64,000 nucleotides of DNA from Mucilaginibacter gotjawali (GCF_002355435.1 NZ_AP017313.1:6262001-6326000), one strand, 5' to 3'; counted from the stretch's first letter, positions 52,383 through 60,951 are shown. Numbers and translations: made by a program. Notes: generated from the sequence alone by a model not told the origin.

Positions 52383-53102
52383 TCAGGCGATGTTCCAGGT
52401 CGTGGTGTTAGGTAATAAGTCCTTGTTCAGCCCGAATTTAAAAGTACTGAGCGGGTTAATGCTCTTGTGCAGTGCATTAAGATCTTCCTTGGGGCTAACA
52501 AGCTCCATCAAAGCCCCTGCCAAGGCCCTTACGCGTGGCGGGTATTTCAAGGCAAGCCTTTTAAAAAGCGCCCGGTCTTCGAGTTTACCGATACCGTCCT
52601 TCAACAGCCTGACCGCAGCTTCCTTGTTGAGGTCGGGTATCGTTTTAAAGTCCTTGATGGCATCGAGGTATTCGAGGTAGCGGTAATTATCATCATTGAT
52701 ATCTGCGTAGCTTTTGATCGACGTCACCTTCTGGTTACCCAGTGTCAACTCCAGCCGTTTGTCTCGGGTAGCTATTTTAATGTTTTTGGGCACCTGCGTG
52801 GTCAGCCCCATCCGGTTATACAACAGCGTCCCGGTTATATAGGCGATCCTTTTCCCGGCTGAAAATAAATAAGGCTTCAGCAATTCCTGTTCATCGGGTT
52901 TAAGTATACCGAAAGCAGAGCGTTTAGGTTTGTAAAACAGCCCGGTTGATGCACGCGTTATCAGGCCGTTTTTGACCAGGCGTTCGATGGCTTTCGCGGC
53001 GGCGGTGTATTCCTCGCGCTCTATCGGCAGTTCCCGGTAGCCGAAAGTACTGCCGTCGGGCATCCCGGCAATCTTGTCTGCAATTTTTTCGGCTACTTTC
53101 AT
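52383..53102 (-). CDS. abiEi: AbiEi-family antitoxin (DUF6088), apparently orphaned
   Basis: A 239-aa protein with an N-terminal winged helix (FGYRELPIEREEYTAAAKAI, then ERLVKNGLITRASTGLFYKPK) and a C-terminal antitoxin domain. AbiEi is the antitoxin and autorepressor of the AbiE type IV toxin-antitoxin system, known for phage abortive infection. The gene is intact, but its toxin partner immediately downstream is a frameshifted fragment. Promoter and a 9-bp inverted repeat lie upstream. It may persist as a free regulator or an anti-toxin against incoming AbiEii. Confidence 0.85.
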   Translation of the reverse strand: MKVAEKIADKIAGMPDGSTFGYRELPIEREEYTAAAKAIERLVKNGLITRASTGLFYKPKRSAFGILKPDEQELLKPYLFSAGKRIAYITGTLLYNRMGLTTQVPKNIKIATRDKRLELTLGNQKVTSIKSYADINDDNYRYLEYLDAIKDFKTIPDLNKEAAVRLLKDGIGKLEDRALFKRLALKYPPRVRALAGALMELVSPKEDLNALHKSINPLSTFKFGLNKDLLPNTTTWNIA

Positions 53103-53123
53103 TTTTTTTTAATTCTCGCAGAT

Positions 53124-53177
53124 CAAAGTTACTTTTTATTTTTCAAATGTCAAGTAAACCGCACGTAATACTTGACA
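53124..53177 (-). promoter_or_regulatory. abiEi promoter and inverted-repeat operator
   Basis: On the minus strand TTG (53151-53153), 19 nt, then TAACTTTG (53124-53131) form a Bacteroidota-type -33/-7 pair. TGTCAAGTA (53148-53156) and TACTTGACA (53169-53177) make a perfect inverted repeat that covers the -33 element. AbiEi is known to repress its own promoter through inverted repeats, so this is the expected operator. Confidence 0.65.
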
Positions 53178-53332
53178 TATAATTAATAATTATCAGGTAT
53201 TGATAAATGCCTGTACACTTTCTTGTATTTTATGATGATATTATTAGTACAAAGTTATTAATGATATTATTAAAGCCGTCGAGTTATTGTCGAAGTAATG
53301 CTGTAGTAATGCTGAACTAATGTTTGCCTTAA

Positions 53333-54289
53333 TTAAGGTGCTGTTACACTCGCTTTGATCAGCGCTTTCAACTTTGCCCGCGCATCCTGTTCAATTGCGG
53401 CATTCCGATCCCGTTTGATCTTGGTATTATTCCTGAGCAATAATTGATGCACGGCTTCAGGGAGTTCTGCTGTTGTATAGTGCGTCGACAAATAGATCCG
53501 GCGGTTATGAGCGAGTTTACCGGTAATAAAACCCCTGGCCAGTAATTCGCTAAGCAACTTATCGATCTGGTAACGTTTGCAATAGGTATCATACATCGCT
53601 TTGATACCCCCCTTTTTGAGCATTTGGGGCAGCAGGTCCTTTTTGCGCGCTCCGGTCATTCGCGTTAAAATGTAATCCTTGGTTGTTCCTACAAGCTCCT
53701 TATTGCCAATAATGCTTTTGATGCTTAGGAATGCTCTTAAAAGGTCGATCTCGTAGGGCATCTTAGTTTTGCGGTAAAACTCAAACATAATATTGATGCT
53801 CATCATCACGGTGACATCACGGCCACCCTTTTTCTCCCATTCATCAATAGCGCGTTGCGTTTTTGCGGCGAAGGCCATCATGGTATCAATATCACCGCCG
53901 TTCAGGTTCAATATCTTCATCGCCTGCTGCATCTGCCAGTAATCGATACAAGCCTGCCGAAAGTCCTCATCCTGTTCACCCGCCTGAGCAAATTCATCCA
54001 CACCCGTTTCCGGGTTAAATTCCTGCCCGTCACCTGTAAATCCGTTATAATCCTCGTCAGGAATAAAAGCTTCTTCTTCAGCCAGGAAATTAATTTTTCG
54101 GAGTAAGGATGCAGGCAGGTTGCCGCGATAATAGGCATAGAGCACCTGCCGGAAAACCGTTGACAGGTCGGTATACTCTACCATCCTGGCGAATTTGGAG
54201 ATGCCGTAATCAAAGATCTCGTCCAGATTGCCCGGCAGCCCTGAAATGAGATATAAAGGAAATGGTATATACTTCGCGTCTTTCGCCAT
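53333..54289 (-). CDS. Unrecognised 318-aa protein of the accessory region
   Basis: I do not recognise a family. The protein is cytosolic and mostly helical: an N-terminal part (MAKDAKYIPFPLYLISGLPG), an acidic linker (about 70-105, EEEAFIPDEDYNGFTGDGQE), a central helical region (about 115-215) and a basic C-terminal part with a possible winged-helix look (LLSELLARGFITGKLAHNRR, then IYLSTHY). The basic C-terminus hints at DNA binding. It has its own gap upstream, which contains three 40-bp-spaced palindromes. Next to it lie the abiEi gene and decayed genes. Confidence 0.7.
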   Translation of the reverse strand: MAKDAKYIPFPLYLISGLPGNLDEIFDYGISKFARMVEYTDLSTVFRQVLYAYYRGNLPASLLRKINFLAEEEAFIPDEDYNGFTGDGQEFNPETGVDEFAQAGEQDEDFRQACIDYWQMQQAMKILNLNGGDIDTMMAFAAKTQRAIDEWEKKGGRDVTVMMSINIMFEFYRKTKMPYEIDLLRAFLSIKSIIGNKELVGTTKDYILTRMTGARKKDLLPQMLKKGGIKAMYDTYCKRYQIDKLLSELLARGFITGKLAHNRRIYLSTHYTTAELPEAVHQLLLRNNTKIKRDRNAAIEQDARAKLKALIKASVTAP

Positions 54290-54517
54290 AAACCTACATC
54301 CAACGAGGTCAGCCGCAATGGGCTACATACCCGTTTTTGAATAGACTAAAGTACGAAAAAATGGAGCTATTATGGAAACGGCACATGGACGCAATTATTG
54401 CATTAAGCCAAGGCATGAAACAGGTCATCAGTTCCTCCATTAAGTATCAAACCGTTTGAAGAAAATGCGTTCCAATGCCATGACCCTCTGCTATGGGTTT
54501 AAACGGCTTTTCCATTT

Positions 54518-54620
54518 GGCGCAATACTTAGTATTGTGACAAATACAATAAAAAAGTGGCGCGATATATAGTATCGCGCCATATATATAATCAAAATGGC
54601 GCGATACATAGAATCGCGCC
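54518..54620. repeat. Three 23-bp palindromes at exact 40-bp spacing
   Basis: Units at 54518-54540, 54558-54580 and 54598-54620. Units 2 and 3 have GGCGCGATA/TATCGCGCC and GGCGCGAT/ATCGCGCC stems around short AT loops; unit 1 is degenerate (GGCGCAATAC...GTATTGTGAC). Spacers are 17 bp and AT-rich. The rest of 54290-54753 holds no gene. They lie 229-331 bp upstream of the 318-aa gene and downstream of the histidine kinase gene. Confidence 0.85.
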
Positions 54621-54753
54621 ACGGAAAACACACCGATCCGTCATTACCAGTATACAAAATAAGTAAAAATTAAAAGTCAATTATGCACATTATTAGCGGT
54701 CACTTCAATTTCGGCATTCAGGAAAGTATACGGAAGCAGGTCGCTAAAAGCAA

Positions 54754-56193
54754 TTAAAGGGTTTGATTTAAAGGCAGGCTAAAACAAAAGGTGCTGCCTT
54801 TGCCAGGTTCGCTTTGAATGCTAAAAGTACCTTTATGCTTTTTGATGATCTCCGAAGCGATATATAAACCAAGGCCGACACCTTGGAACTGGATGGCGGT
54901 TTTGCTGACGCGATAAAAGCGCTGAAACAAGTTGTCGATGTCTGTTGCGGCGATGCCGACACCAAAATCTTTTACACAGACTTCGATACGACCTTTAGCA
55001 ACTTTCGCATTAACAATGACCTGGCGGGCATCTGGCGAATATTTGATGGCATTGTTCAGCAGGTTGATTAATACCTGCTCAATCCGGAACTGGTCACCGG
55101 AATACAGTAATTCAACTGAATTTTCGAGAATGATCTCATGTTGATTAGCGGTCAGTTCTACATTGGCGATGCTATTGGTCAGTGCATCAGCAAAGTAAAA
55201 CGCCGTAATATTGAGATCGATCTGGCCGGAATTGATTTTGGTGACATCCAGCAGGTCGGCGATCAGTTTTTCCAACCGCTTGATGCTGTTGCTTGCATTG
55301 GCCAGAAACGGATATAACTTGTCCGCCTTGTCCGTTTTTTTTTCCAGCAGTTGGTGAATCACTTTGATATTGGTTAAAGGTGTTTTAAACTCGTGGCTGA
55401 CCATATTGAAAAACTCATCTTTCTTGGCTTCAGCTACAGCCCGCCTTTCCTTTTCGAGTTTCTGCACCAGTAGTTCCCGGTTGGCGATAATTAGTTCGGC
55501 GGCCCGTTTGCTTTTCTCTTCGTCCTGGTAGCCCAGTTCTTTCAATGCGATTAGGAGTTCAGCGGCGCGTTTTTCTTTTTCCTCGTCCTGGAAGTCCAGT
55601 TCGATATTGGCAATGATCAGTTCGGCGGCCCGCTTGCCTTTTTCCTGGTTCTCAAACACCAGTTTTTTATTAGCGATAATAAGCTCATCTGCCCGTTTTT
55701 CCTTTTCCAGGTTTTGAAAAATAAGCTCCTTATTGGCAATGATCAGTTCTTCGGCCAGTTTTTCTTTTAGCCGGTTTTGCAATAATAACTCTTCATTAGC
55801 GACGATGAGCTCCGCCGCGCGTTTCTCTTTTTCTTTATTTTGAAAGATGAGTTCGGTATTGGCTAAGATCAGCTCCGCAGCACGCTTTTCCCGCTCCCGG
55901 TTTTGTGCATCCAACTGGGTATAGGCAATGACCAGCTCGGCAGCAAGTTTTTCTTTTTCGGCAATTTGGAAGATGAATTCCTTATCGGCGATAATGAGTT
56001 CGGCAGCGCGCTTTGTTTTTTCTTTATTGAGCAGGTCCAGTGCATTGTTGGCGATGGTCAGTTCGGCGGCGCGCTTTAGTTTTTCTTCATTCTGAAAACC
56101 CAACTCGATGTTAGCCAGGATCAACTCTGCTTCAAACTTGGCCTTATCCTGGTTGGCTATGAGTAATTGCGCCGCTAAATTTTCTGTATCCAT
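54754..56193 (-). CDS. Sensor histidine kinase with long 21-residue coiled-coil repeat
   Basis: A 479-aa cytosolic kinase. Residues about 7-251 are two partial and ten full 21-residue repeats of the form AAELIIANxELxFQNxEKEK, three heptads each, predicted to form a long coiled coil. Then HisKA with His267 (MVSHEFKTPLTN), and a HATPase domain: N box VLINLLNNAIKYS, G1 VKDFGVGI, G2 GVGLGLYIASEII. No membrane segment, PAS or GAF domain, and no response regulator gene adjacent. The coiled coil may set dimer geometry or accept an input partner. Confidence 0.9.
   Translation of the reverse strand: MDTENLAAQLLIANQDKAKFEAELILANIELGFQNEEKLKRAAELTIANNALDLLNKEKTKRAAELIIADKEFIFQIAEKEKLAAELVIAYTQLDAQNREREKRAAELILANTELIFQNKEKEKRAAELIVANEELLLQNRLKEKLAEELIIANKELIFQNLEKEKRADELIIANKKLVFENQEKGKRAAELIIANIELDFQDEEKEKRAAELLIALKELGYQDEEKSKRAAELIIANRELLVQKLEKERRAVAEAKKDEFFNMVSHEFKTPLTNIKVIHQLLEKKTDKADKLYPFLANASNSIKRLEKLIADLLDVTKINSGQIDLNITAFYFADALTNSIANVELTANQHEIILENSVELLYSGDQFRIEQVLINLLNNAIKYSPDARQVIVNAKVAKGRIEVCVKDFGVGIAATDIDNLFQRFYRVSKTAIQFQGVGLGLYIASEIIKKHKGTFSIQSEPGKGSTFCFSLPLNQTL
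55441..56175 (-). repeat. 63-bp coding tandem repeats in the histidine kinase
   Basis: Ten consecutive 63-bp units plus partial ones encode the 21-residue repeat. Units diverge at the DNA level (frequent synonymous change) while keeping AAEL, IAN and KR, which points to selection on the coiled coil rather than recent expansion. Confidence 0.8.
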
Positions 56194-56288
56194 AAGGGCT
56201 GCTAGGGCAGTTAACGATTAGTAATTGTAAATTTTGAAAAAGCGTACAAGTAGTTCTTATTAATTCACCACAATAATCACTCCATAAA

Positions 56289-56536
56289 CTAAGAAATCAA
56301 GGTTTTACCAAGTTTAAAACTACAGTTCCAGGCACCGCTGCGGATCTCGAACAAGACTTCTTCCTCCAGGACAGTAAATGTTCGATAACCCAGCCCGTAA
56401 TTTCTTTTTTGACTTTCCGATAGCGGTGTAGAAAATCACCTTCCATTTCCGGCAGGTGGAGCAGGATATGTCCTTTAAAGAAGATCGTCTCCCAATCGGA
56501 CGGACACTTTTCACGAATAAGGGCTATGATTGGCCA
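56289..56536 (-). pseudogene. Frameshifted fragment of an unrecognised small protein
   Basis: On the minus strand from 56536 one frame reads IIALIREKCPSDWETIFFKG and HILLHLPEMEGDFLHRYRKV, then EITGWVIEHLL. After about 56361 protein-like sequence continues in the next frame as LEEEVLFEIRSGAWNCSFKL up to a stop at 56289-56291. No start codon is visible. Codon choice looks coding in both parts. Nothing else is apparent in the 436-bp gap 56194-56629. Confidence 0.4.
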
Positions 56537-56629
56537 TCAAATTAGATTTCTGTCATCACAAACACAACCTGGTTGCCTAAAGTCAACGGAATGAACTGAT
56601 CAAGACTCCCAGAATATCCAAAATACGCA

Positions 56630-57433
56630 TTAATTGGATGCCTGAGCATTCATTACTGATGGAAATTCAGCTTTTGTAGCCCCTGTGATCTCACCATTTG
56701 CTTTATTTTGCACAAAACCGATCAGCTCCCATTTCTGCGGATCAAAACCGTGGGGCAAGCTTAGATTTTCTGTCCCATCTTTGGAATTGTTTAAGGCGAT
56801 ACTTTTCAGCTGGGTCACTATTTGTACATGAGATAAGGTACGGCCGCCGTTTTCACCCCGTTGTACTTTGGTAGTGGCGTTCTTTTCAACCAGGGCAACA
56901 ATCAGGACGGAGTTATTCACTGCACCGGTAGTATAGTGTATAGTGGCCTTGTCACCATCGACTTTAATATTATTCAAAGCCAGTTCAGACTTTGCCGCTA
57001 TTTCCAGGTCCGATTTGATCGCATTGCGCAAGGTGCCTTCCTCAGAGCCCACAAATTCTTTACGGCCATTCACCACGATCTGCGGCGTGTAAACCGATGA
57101 CAAGTTCAGCCAATCAGCATACTGGTTTTGCCTGGCCGAATATTCCGGGCTGCTGAAAACGTCTTTCCATCCCAGGCGGTTCCAGTAATCTACATGGTAG
57201 GCCAGGATATAAACCGGTTTATCGGTCACTTCCTTTTCCACACGGGCCACCAGCGCATCAGCGGGCGGACAACTGGAGCAGCCTTCAGAGGTAAACAGTT
57301 CGATCACTGCAAAACCTTTTCCCGGTGTTGCCGCTTTGGTTAATTTTTCGCTTTTAATAGAGGTAAATGCCTGAGCCACTATTGCTGTCAATCCGAGGCA
57401 GGCAACGGCTATAAATATTCTTGATGATTTCAT
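56630..57433 (-). CDS. DUF1223 thioredoxin-like secreted protein
   Basis: A 267-aa protein with a signal peptide (1-22, ending VAQAF). The DUF1223 signature FAVIELFTSEGCSSCPPADA includes a CxxC-like Cys pair, and AYHVDYWNRLGWKD and VYTPQIVVNGRKEFVGS are conserved family segments. DUF1223 proteins have a thioredoxin-like fold and are periplasmic; their reaction is not established. It is preceded by an ECF-type promoter (57471-57502) that also occurs before two other genes nearby. Confidence 0.88.
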   Translation of the reverse strand: MKSSRIFIAVACLGLTAIVAQAFTSIKSEKLTKAATPGKGFAVIELFTSEGCSSCPPADALVARVEKEVTDKPVYILAYHVDYWNRLGWKDVFSSPEYSARQNQYADWLNLSSVYTPQIVVNGRKEFVGSEEGTLRNAIKSDLEIAAKSELALNNIKVDGDKATIHYTTGAVNNSVLIVALVEKNATTKVQRGENGGRTLSHVQIVTQLKSIALNNSKDGTENLSLPHGFDPQKWELIGFVQNKANGEITGATKAEFPSVMNAQASN

Positions 57434-57470
57434 TTTTTTTATTGTTAATTAGTTGAATAATTATTTTACG

Positions 57471-57502
57471 AATTGGTCGGCACGACAATCAATTCCTTAC
57501 AA
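57471..57502 (-). promoter_or_regulatory. ECF-type promoter, copy A (before DUF1223 gene)
   Basis: Minus-strand TTGTAAGGA (57502-57494), 14 nt, CGACCAATT (57479-57471), then 37 bp to the ATG. The same pair with the same 14-nt spacer occurs at 62934-62965 and 63767-63798. Confidence 0.75.
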
Positions 57503-57602
57503 TAAAAATTAGATTTTTTTCGATAGCGCAAGCCTCACCCGATTTGCTACGAGGTACTGGGGGCTCTTAAATAGAAGATTTCATTAACAAAAAAGTTTAT
57601 AT

Positions 57603-57683
57603 CCTACTCCGCGTAAGGCTTCTTCATTCCAAATCTTGAGCACGCAGCTAACCGTTGGTGAGATCGCTTACGTTTTGAGTAGG
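57603..57683. other. Long stem-loop between MocR-like and DUF1223 genes
   Basis: CCTACTC/GAGTAGG (57603-57609, 57677-57683) and inner CGTAAG/CTTACG (57612-57617, 57667-57672) give a 13-bp interrupted stem with a 49-nt loop. It begins one base after the stop of the minus-strand MocR-like gene and may serve as its transcript end. Confidence 0.5.
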
Positions 57684-57684
57684 T

Positions 57685-59115
57685 TCAATCCTTCAATAAC
57701 ATTGATTTGGCCAAATTGCCAATGATTGCCAGCGATGAGTCGATCTTCGCGTTAAATAGCGGACAACTGTTAATCCGGATATAATTCTTGAAACGGTCCG
57801 AAGGAGAAAAAATATGCCCAGGGCAGAAGCTGATGCCTTTCATCAATGCCACCTTTTGCATTTCCGTGATATCAAGCTGCTCCGGAAATTCGATCCAGAA
57901 ACTAAATCCTCCGGACGGGCTGGAAAGCTTGATAATTTCGGGAAAGTGCCTCAATATGGCCTCTTTATATTTAATGTGCTGTACTTTCATCGCAGCCCGC
58001 AGCTTTTTCAGATGAGCGTTGTAGGTACCGCCTTCGAGATATCTTCCAATAGCGTCCTGTAAAAGACTGTTGGTGGATATATTATTGGAAAACTTATGCT
58101 TTTCGATTTCTGCCTGATATTTGCCGGCAGCTACCCAGCCGATGCGGAAGCCCGGTGGCAGCGTTTTTGAAAAGGATGAACAGTAAAGCACATTATCATA
58201 GGTGTCGTAGGCTTTGGCCGGTAATGGTCGGGTAGCGCCAAAATAGAGTTCACCTAAAGCGTCATCCTCGATTAAGGGGATATTCCGTTCCCCGAGAAGT
58301 TTCACCAAACGTATTTTGTTTTCCTCGGGCATCGAGGCGCCGGTAGGGTTATGGCAGGAAGGCATAAAAACGCAGGCAGACACTTTGTTATGCATCAGGG
58401 CTACTTCCAGCTCATCAATATTCAGCCCGGTGGCCGGATCTACACTGATAGACAGGGCCTTCAGGCCTCTGCTTTCCAAACATTGCAGGATCGCGTGATA
58501 GCTCGGCGATTCCACGGCCACGATGTCCCCGCGCCTGGTCACGGTGTCGAGGCAAAGGCTGATCGCTTCCAGGCAACCGTTGGTAATCAGTATGTCGTCA
58601 GGAAGTATCCGTTTATTCCATTCAAAAGAATGAAGGGCAACCTGGCTCAGCAATCGCGGATGTCCTTCCAGGAATGGATATTGGTAATTGTCAATCGCTA
58701 CCTCTTTTATGGCTGCCTGCATTGCCTTATTGATCTTCGCTATCGGTAATAACTCATTGACAGGAGCAAGGATTGAGAAATTGATTACGCCATATTTTCG
58801 GGTATTTTTCATCATGATACGCTCCATTGCGTAAACATTGACAAATTCCGGTAACGGAATAATGCCTTTACCGGAACTGGACGTGCCTTCACGTTTACCG
58901 CTGACCACGAATCCGGACCTGGGCCGGGGGGTGATCAGCCCGCGGTCTTCCATTATGGAATAAGCTTGAAATACGGTAGTCGTGCTTACGTTTAATGTAG
59001 TGCTGATCTTACGAACCGAAGGGATTTTGTCCCCAGGCTTAAGCTGAAGAATTTGTATCGTTTCTTCAATCTTTTGGATCACCTGTTCGTAACGGTATTG
59101 TCGTTGTTCTATCAT
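57685..59115 (-). CDS. MocR/PdxR-family GntR regulator with aminotransferase domain
   Basis: A 476-aa fusion: GntR winged helix (KIEETIQILQLKPGDKIPSV, then LNVSTTTVFQAYSIMEDRGL) followed by a fold-type I aminotransferase domain. PLP lysine in CSSFSKTLPPGFRIGW, and SCHNPTG plus EDDALGELYF are conserved. MocR regulators use PLP as a sensor and control PLP, GABA, taurine or amino-acid genes. Target is unclear because the neighbouring genes are in the same direction and not of those pathways. Confidence 0.92.
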   Translation of the reverse strand: MIEQRQYRYEQVIQKIEETIQILQLKPGDKIPSVRKISTTLNVSTTTVFQAYSIMEDRGLITPRPRSGFVVSGKREGTSSSGKGIIPLPEFVNVYAMERIMMKNTRKYGVINFSILAPVNELLPIAKINKAMQAAIKEVAIDNYQYPFLEGHPRLLSQVALHSFEWNKRILPDDILITNGCLEAISLCLDTVTRRGDIVAVESPSYHAILQCLESRGLKALSISVDPATGLNIDELEVALMHNKVSACVFMPSCHNPTGASMPEENKIRLVKLLGERNIPLIEDDALGELYFGATRPLPAKAYDTYDNVLYCSSFSKTLPPGFRIGWVAAGKYQAEIEKHKFSNNISTNSLLQDAIGRYLEGGTYNAHLKKLRAAMKVQHIKYKEAILRHFPEIIKLSSPSGGFSFWIEFPEQLDITEMQKVALMKGISFCPGHIFSPSDRFKNYIRINSCPLFNAKIDSSLAIIGNLAKSMLLKD

Positions 59116-59239
59116 GAGCTGATTAAATCAAATCTAAGAAGATTTTAATACACGTGAAGTGCCTGGAGGTGTTCTTAATGCTTATAAAGTTTTTAACTTC
59201 CAGTGGTGGTAAATTCATTTTTGAAATAAATCGATTCCA

Positions 59240-59836
59240 TCATTCCTGCCCGCGGATCGTTTGGACGTATGTTTTGCCGTAAGGATAGAACAGTTCCTTG
59301 CGGCCTTCCTGCCATGCGCGTTTCATTTCAGGCGTGGTAATGTCCCAATCCGGCCTGCATTTCCTGGTGACCTCGCGCAAATCCTGACGCAAGTCCTCCA
59401 TCGTCGGCCTTCCGAAGAACCAGTACCCGTCGTAGATCTTGTGGATGAAGAGTTCCGGCTCAAGAACAATAACGTGGGGGATCATTGGATTGTGCAGCGA
59501 GTCGGTATATTCGGCGATGTCAAGATCCTTCTGGACAATGCGGCCCGCGTCGGAAAGAAAGGGCCAGTGAGCGCCAACTCCACTACGGTACTCGTTCGTC
59601 TCCGTGAGGTTATCCGTGCTGATAGTGACAAGCCGGCAATAGCCTGCTTCCATTTCCCGGTGCAGGCCGACTAGTCCTTCGTTCTGGCGCCGGTCCTTTG
59701 GGCAAAAGCCGCCGCGGCTCAGCACGATGATCATCGGGTCCGGGCCTTGAAGTTCGGATAATTTCCGCCGTACCGCGGTATGGTCGGAGAGCTCGTAATC
59801 AGGAAAACGGGCTCCGGGTATGATGTCGTTTCTCAT
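59240..59836 (-). CDS. Peroxiredoxin-like (redoxin-domain) protein, GC-rich insert
   Basis: A 198-aa thioredoxin-fold protein. The segment MIIVLSRGGFCPKDRRQNEG carries a single Cys in the peroxidatic position, and ELSDHTAVRRKLSELQGPDP matches the AhpC/TSA entry region. No resolving Cys partner is evident nearby except Cys near 70 and 168. GC content and codon use (many GCC, GGC, AAG, CTC) differ from the neighbours, suggesting acquisition from a GC-rich donor. Peroxide or thiol detoxification is likely. Confidence 0.8.
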   Translation of the reverse strand: MRNDIIPGARFPDYELSDHTAVRRKLSELQGPDPMIIVLSRGGFCPKDRRQNEGLVGLHREMEAGYCRLVTISTDNLTETNEYRSGVGAHWPFLSDAGRIVQKDLDIAEYTDSLHNPMIPHVIVLEPELFIHKIYDGYWFFGRPTMEDLRQDLREVTRKCRPDWDITTPEMKRAWQEGRKELFYPYGKTYVQTIRGQE

Positions 59837-59848
59837 GTTTCTGAAACT

Positions 59849-60391
59849 TTATTTCGTCCAGGATTTTGACTTGATCAAAATCCAAAAGATCATTAAGTGT
59901 GAAAGAATTACTGCGGGAGCATAAAACGTATAGATGTACCAAATGGTACCAAGATTGAATTTTGGTAAATTTACCTGCAAAACACTGCGCAATCCGTTTA
60001 ACAGGTCCCCGAATCCCCACAGGCTGAATACCCACACCAGTGGAATGGCACCACGCCACTTGTACCGCAGCGCAAAGATAGAAGCAAGCGCCAGCGCCGC
60101 CGCCAAAAGATCACCGTAAGCGGAAGCATTAAGGTAATCACTTGGCAGTCTCTGATCGAACATATCCGGAACCAATAAGGTCATTCCCAGATAACGGAAA
60201 ACCTGCACAAAGAGTAACGCAATTAGTGCAGAATTCAGGGGAAGTTTAGTAAGTGCCGGCCAAATGTACCATACCATGACGATAATGCAGACGAAAAGTG
60301 ACAGCAGAAGCTGCATCCAGAATATGCTGACACTGTTGATCGTGAGTAGCATTCCCACCGGAGCCTGGGTAGTTAAATAAATTTGTTGCAT
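59849..60391 (-). CDS. Small polytopic membrane protein, 180 aa
   Basis: About five hydrophobic segments (for example WMQ-LLLSLFVCIIVMVWYIW, then LIALLFVQVFRYLGMTLLV) in a 180-aa protein. I do not recognise a named family. No cytosolic domain of size. Starts 14 bp downstream (in its reading direction) of the DoxX-like gene and ends 12 bp before the redoxin gene, so the three form one operon. Possibly an electron-transfer or stress membrane protein by association. Confidence 0.65.
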   Translation of the reverse strand: MQQIYLTTQAPVGMLLTINSVSIFWMQLLLSLFVCIIVMVWYIWPALTKLPLNSALIALLFVQVFRYLGMTLLVPDMFDQRLPSDYLNASAYGDLLAAALALASIFALRYKWRGAIPLVWVFSLWGFGDLLNGLRSVLQVNLPKFNLGTIWYIYTFYAPAVILSHLMIFWILIKSKSWTK

Positions 60392-60405
60392 GGCTAAATT
60401 GGAGG

Positions 60406-60822
60406 TTAAGTTGTTTTGTAAAGTTTTATCGTATAAAAAATATTTGCGGCGGCTAAAATCAATACCGACACAGGAATAACAGGAGGCTTTATGCCCAGCG
60501 GTAAAACATTAGCGGGGACATTAGGTTGAAGATGGACATAAACAGCCACGACCATCGTTCCAACGACAAGACATGACCCGAATATAATGAAGGTAGAAAA
60601 ACGCCGGGCGTGCATTTTACTTTCAAAGGTCAAAGCCCCAAGCAGGATCAGTCCCGTAATAATTTCTGTGCCTACGCCGAACGGCCAGGCAAAGTCTCCG
60701 ATGCCGCTGGTTATTAACTGCGTGTGAAACCAGCCACCAATTGTGGGTATTACCAATTTTAAAACGCCGAACATAAACATAAAGACACCCAGTATCCAGG
60801 ATCTGATTTTTAAAGATTTCAT
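60406..60822 (-). CDS. DoxX-like integral membrane protein
   Basis: A 138-aa protein with four hydrophobic segments: ILGVFMFMFGVLKLVIP, FGVGTEIITGLILLGAL, FIIFGSCLVVGTMVVAVYV and VSVLILAAANIFYTIKLY. Arrangement matches the DoxX superfamily, which includes small membrane proteins of thiosulfate and redox metabolism and many stress-linked proteins. Co-directional with redoxin and Old Yellow Enzyme genes. Confidence 0.7.
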   Translation of the reverse strand: MKSLKIRSWILGVFMFMFGVLKLVIPTIGGWFHTQLITSGIGDFAWPFGVGTEIITGLILLGALTFESKMHARRFSTFIIFGSCLVVGTMVVAVYVHLQPNVPANVLPLGIKPPVIPVSVLILAAANIFYTIKLYKTT

Positions 60823-60951
60823 GTTAATTTTTCATTTAAAGTTATTTGTGATTTTTTTCGTTGTTTGACTAGGAGGCTCAAACTATTGTTCAGACCGGCA
60901 GCTGATTTTTCAGCAATCTGAAGTGTTTTACGCCCTCCAATCTTTTGGCGT

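Noticed and set aside
54518..54620. Palindromic repeat array as a CRISPR
   Set aside because: Only three units, with similar 17-bp AT-rich spacers and no cas gene; an operator or iteron reading fits better.
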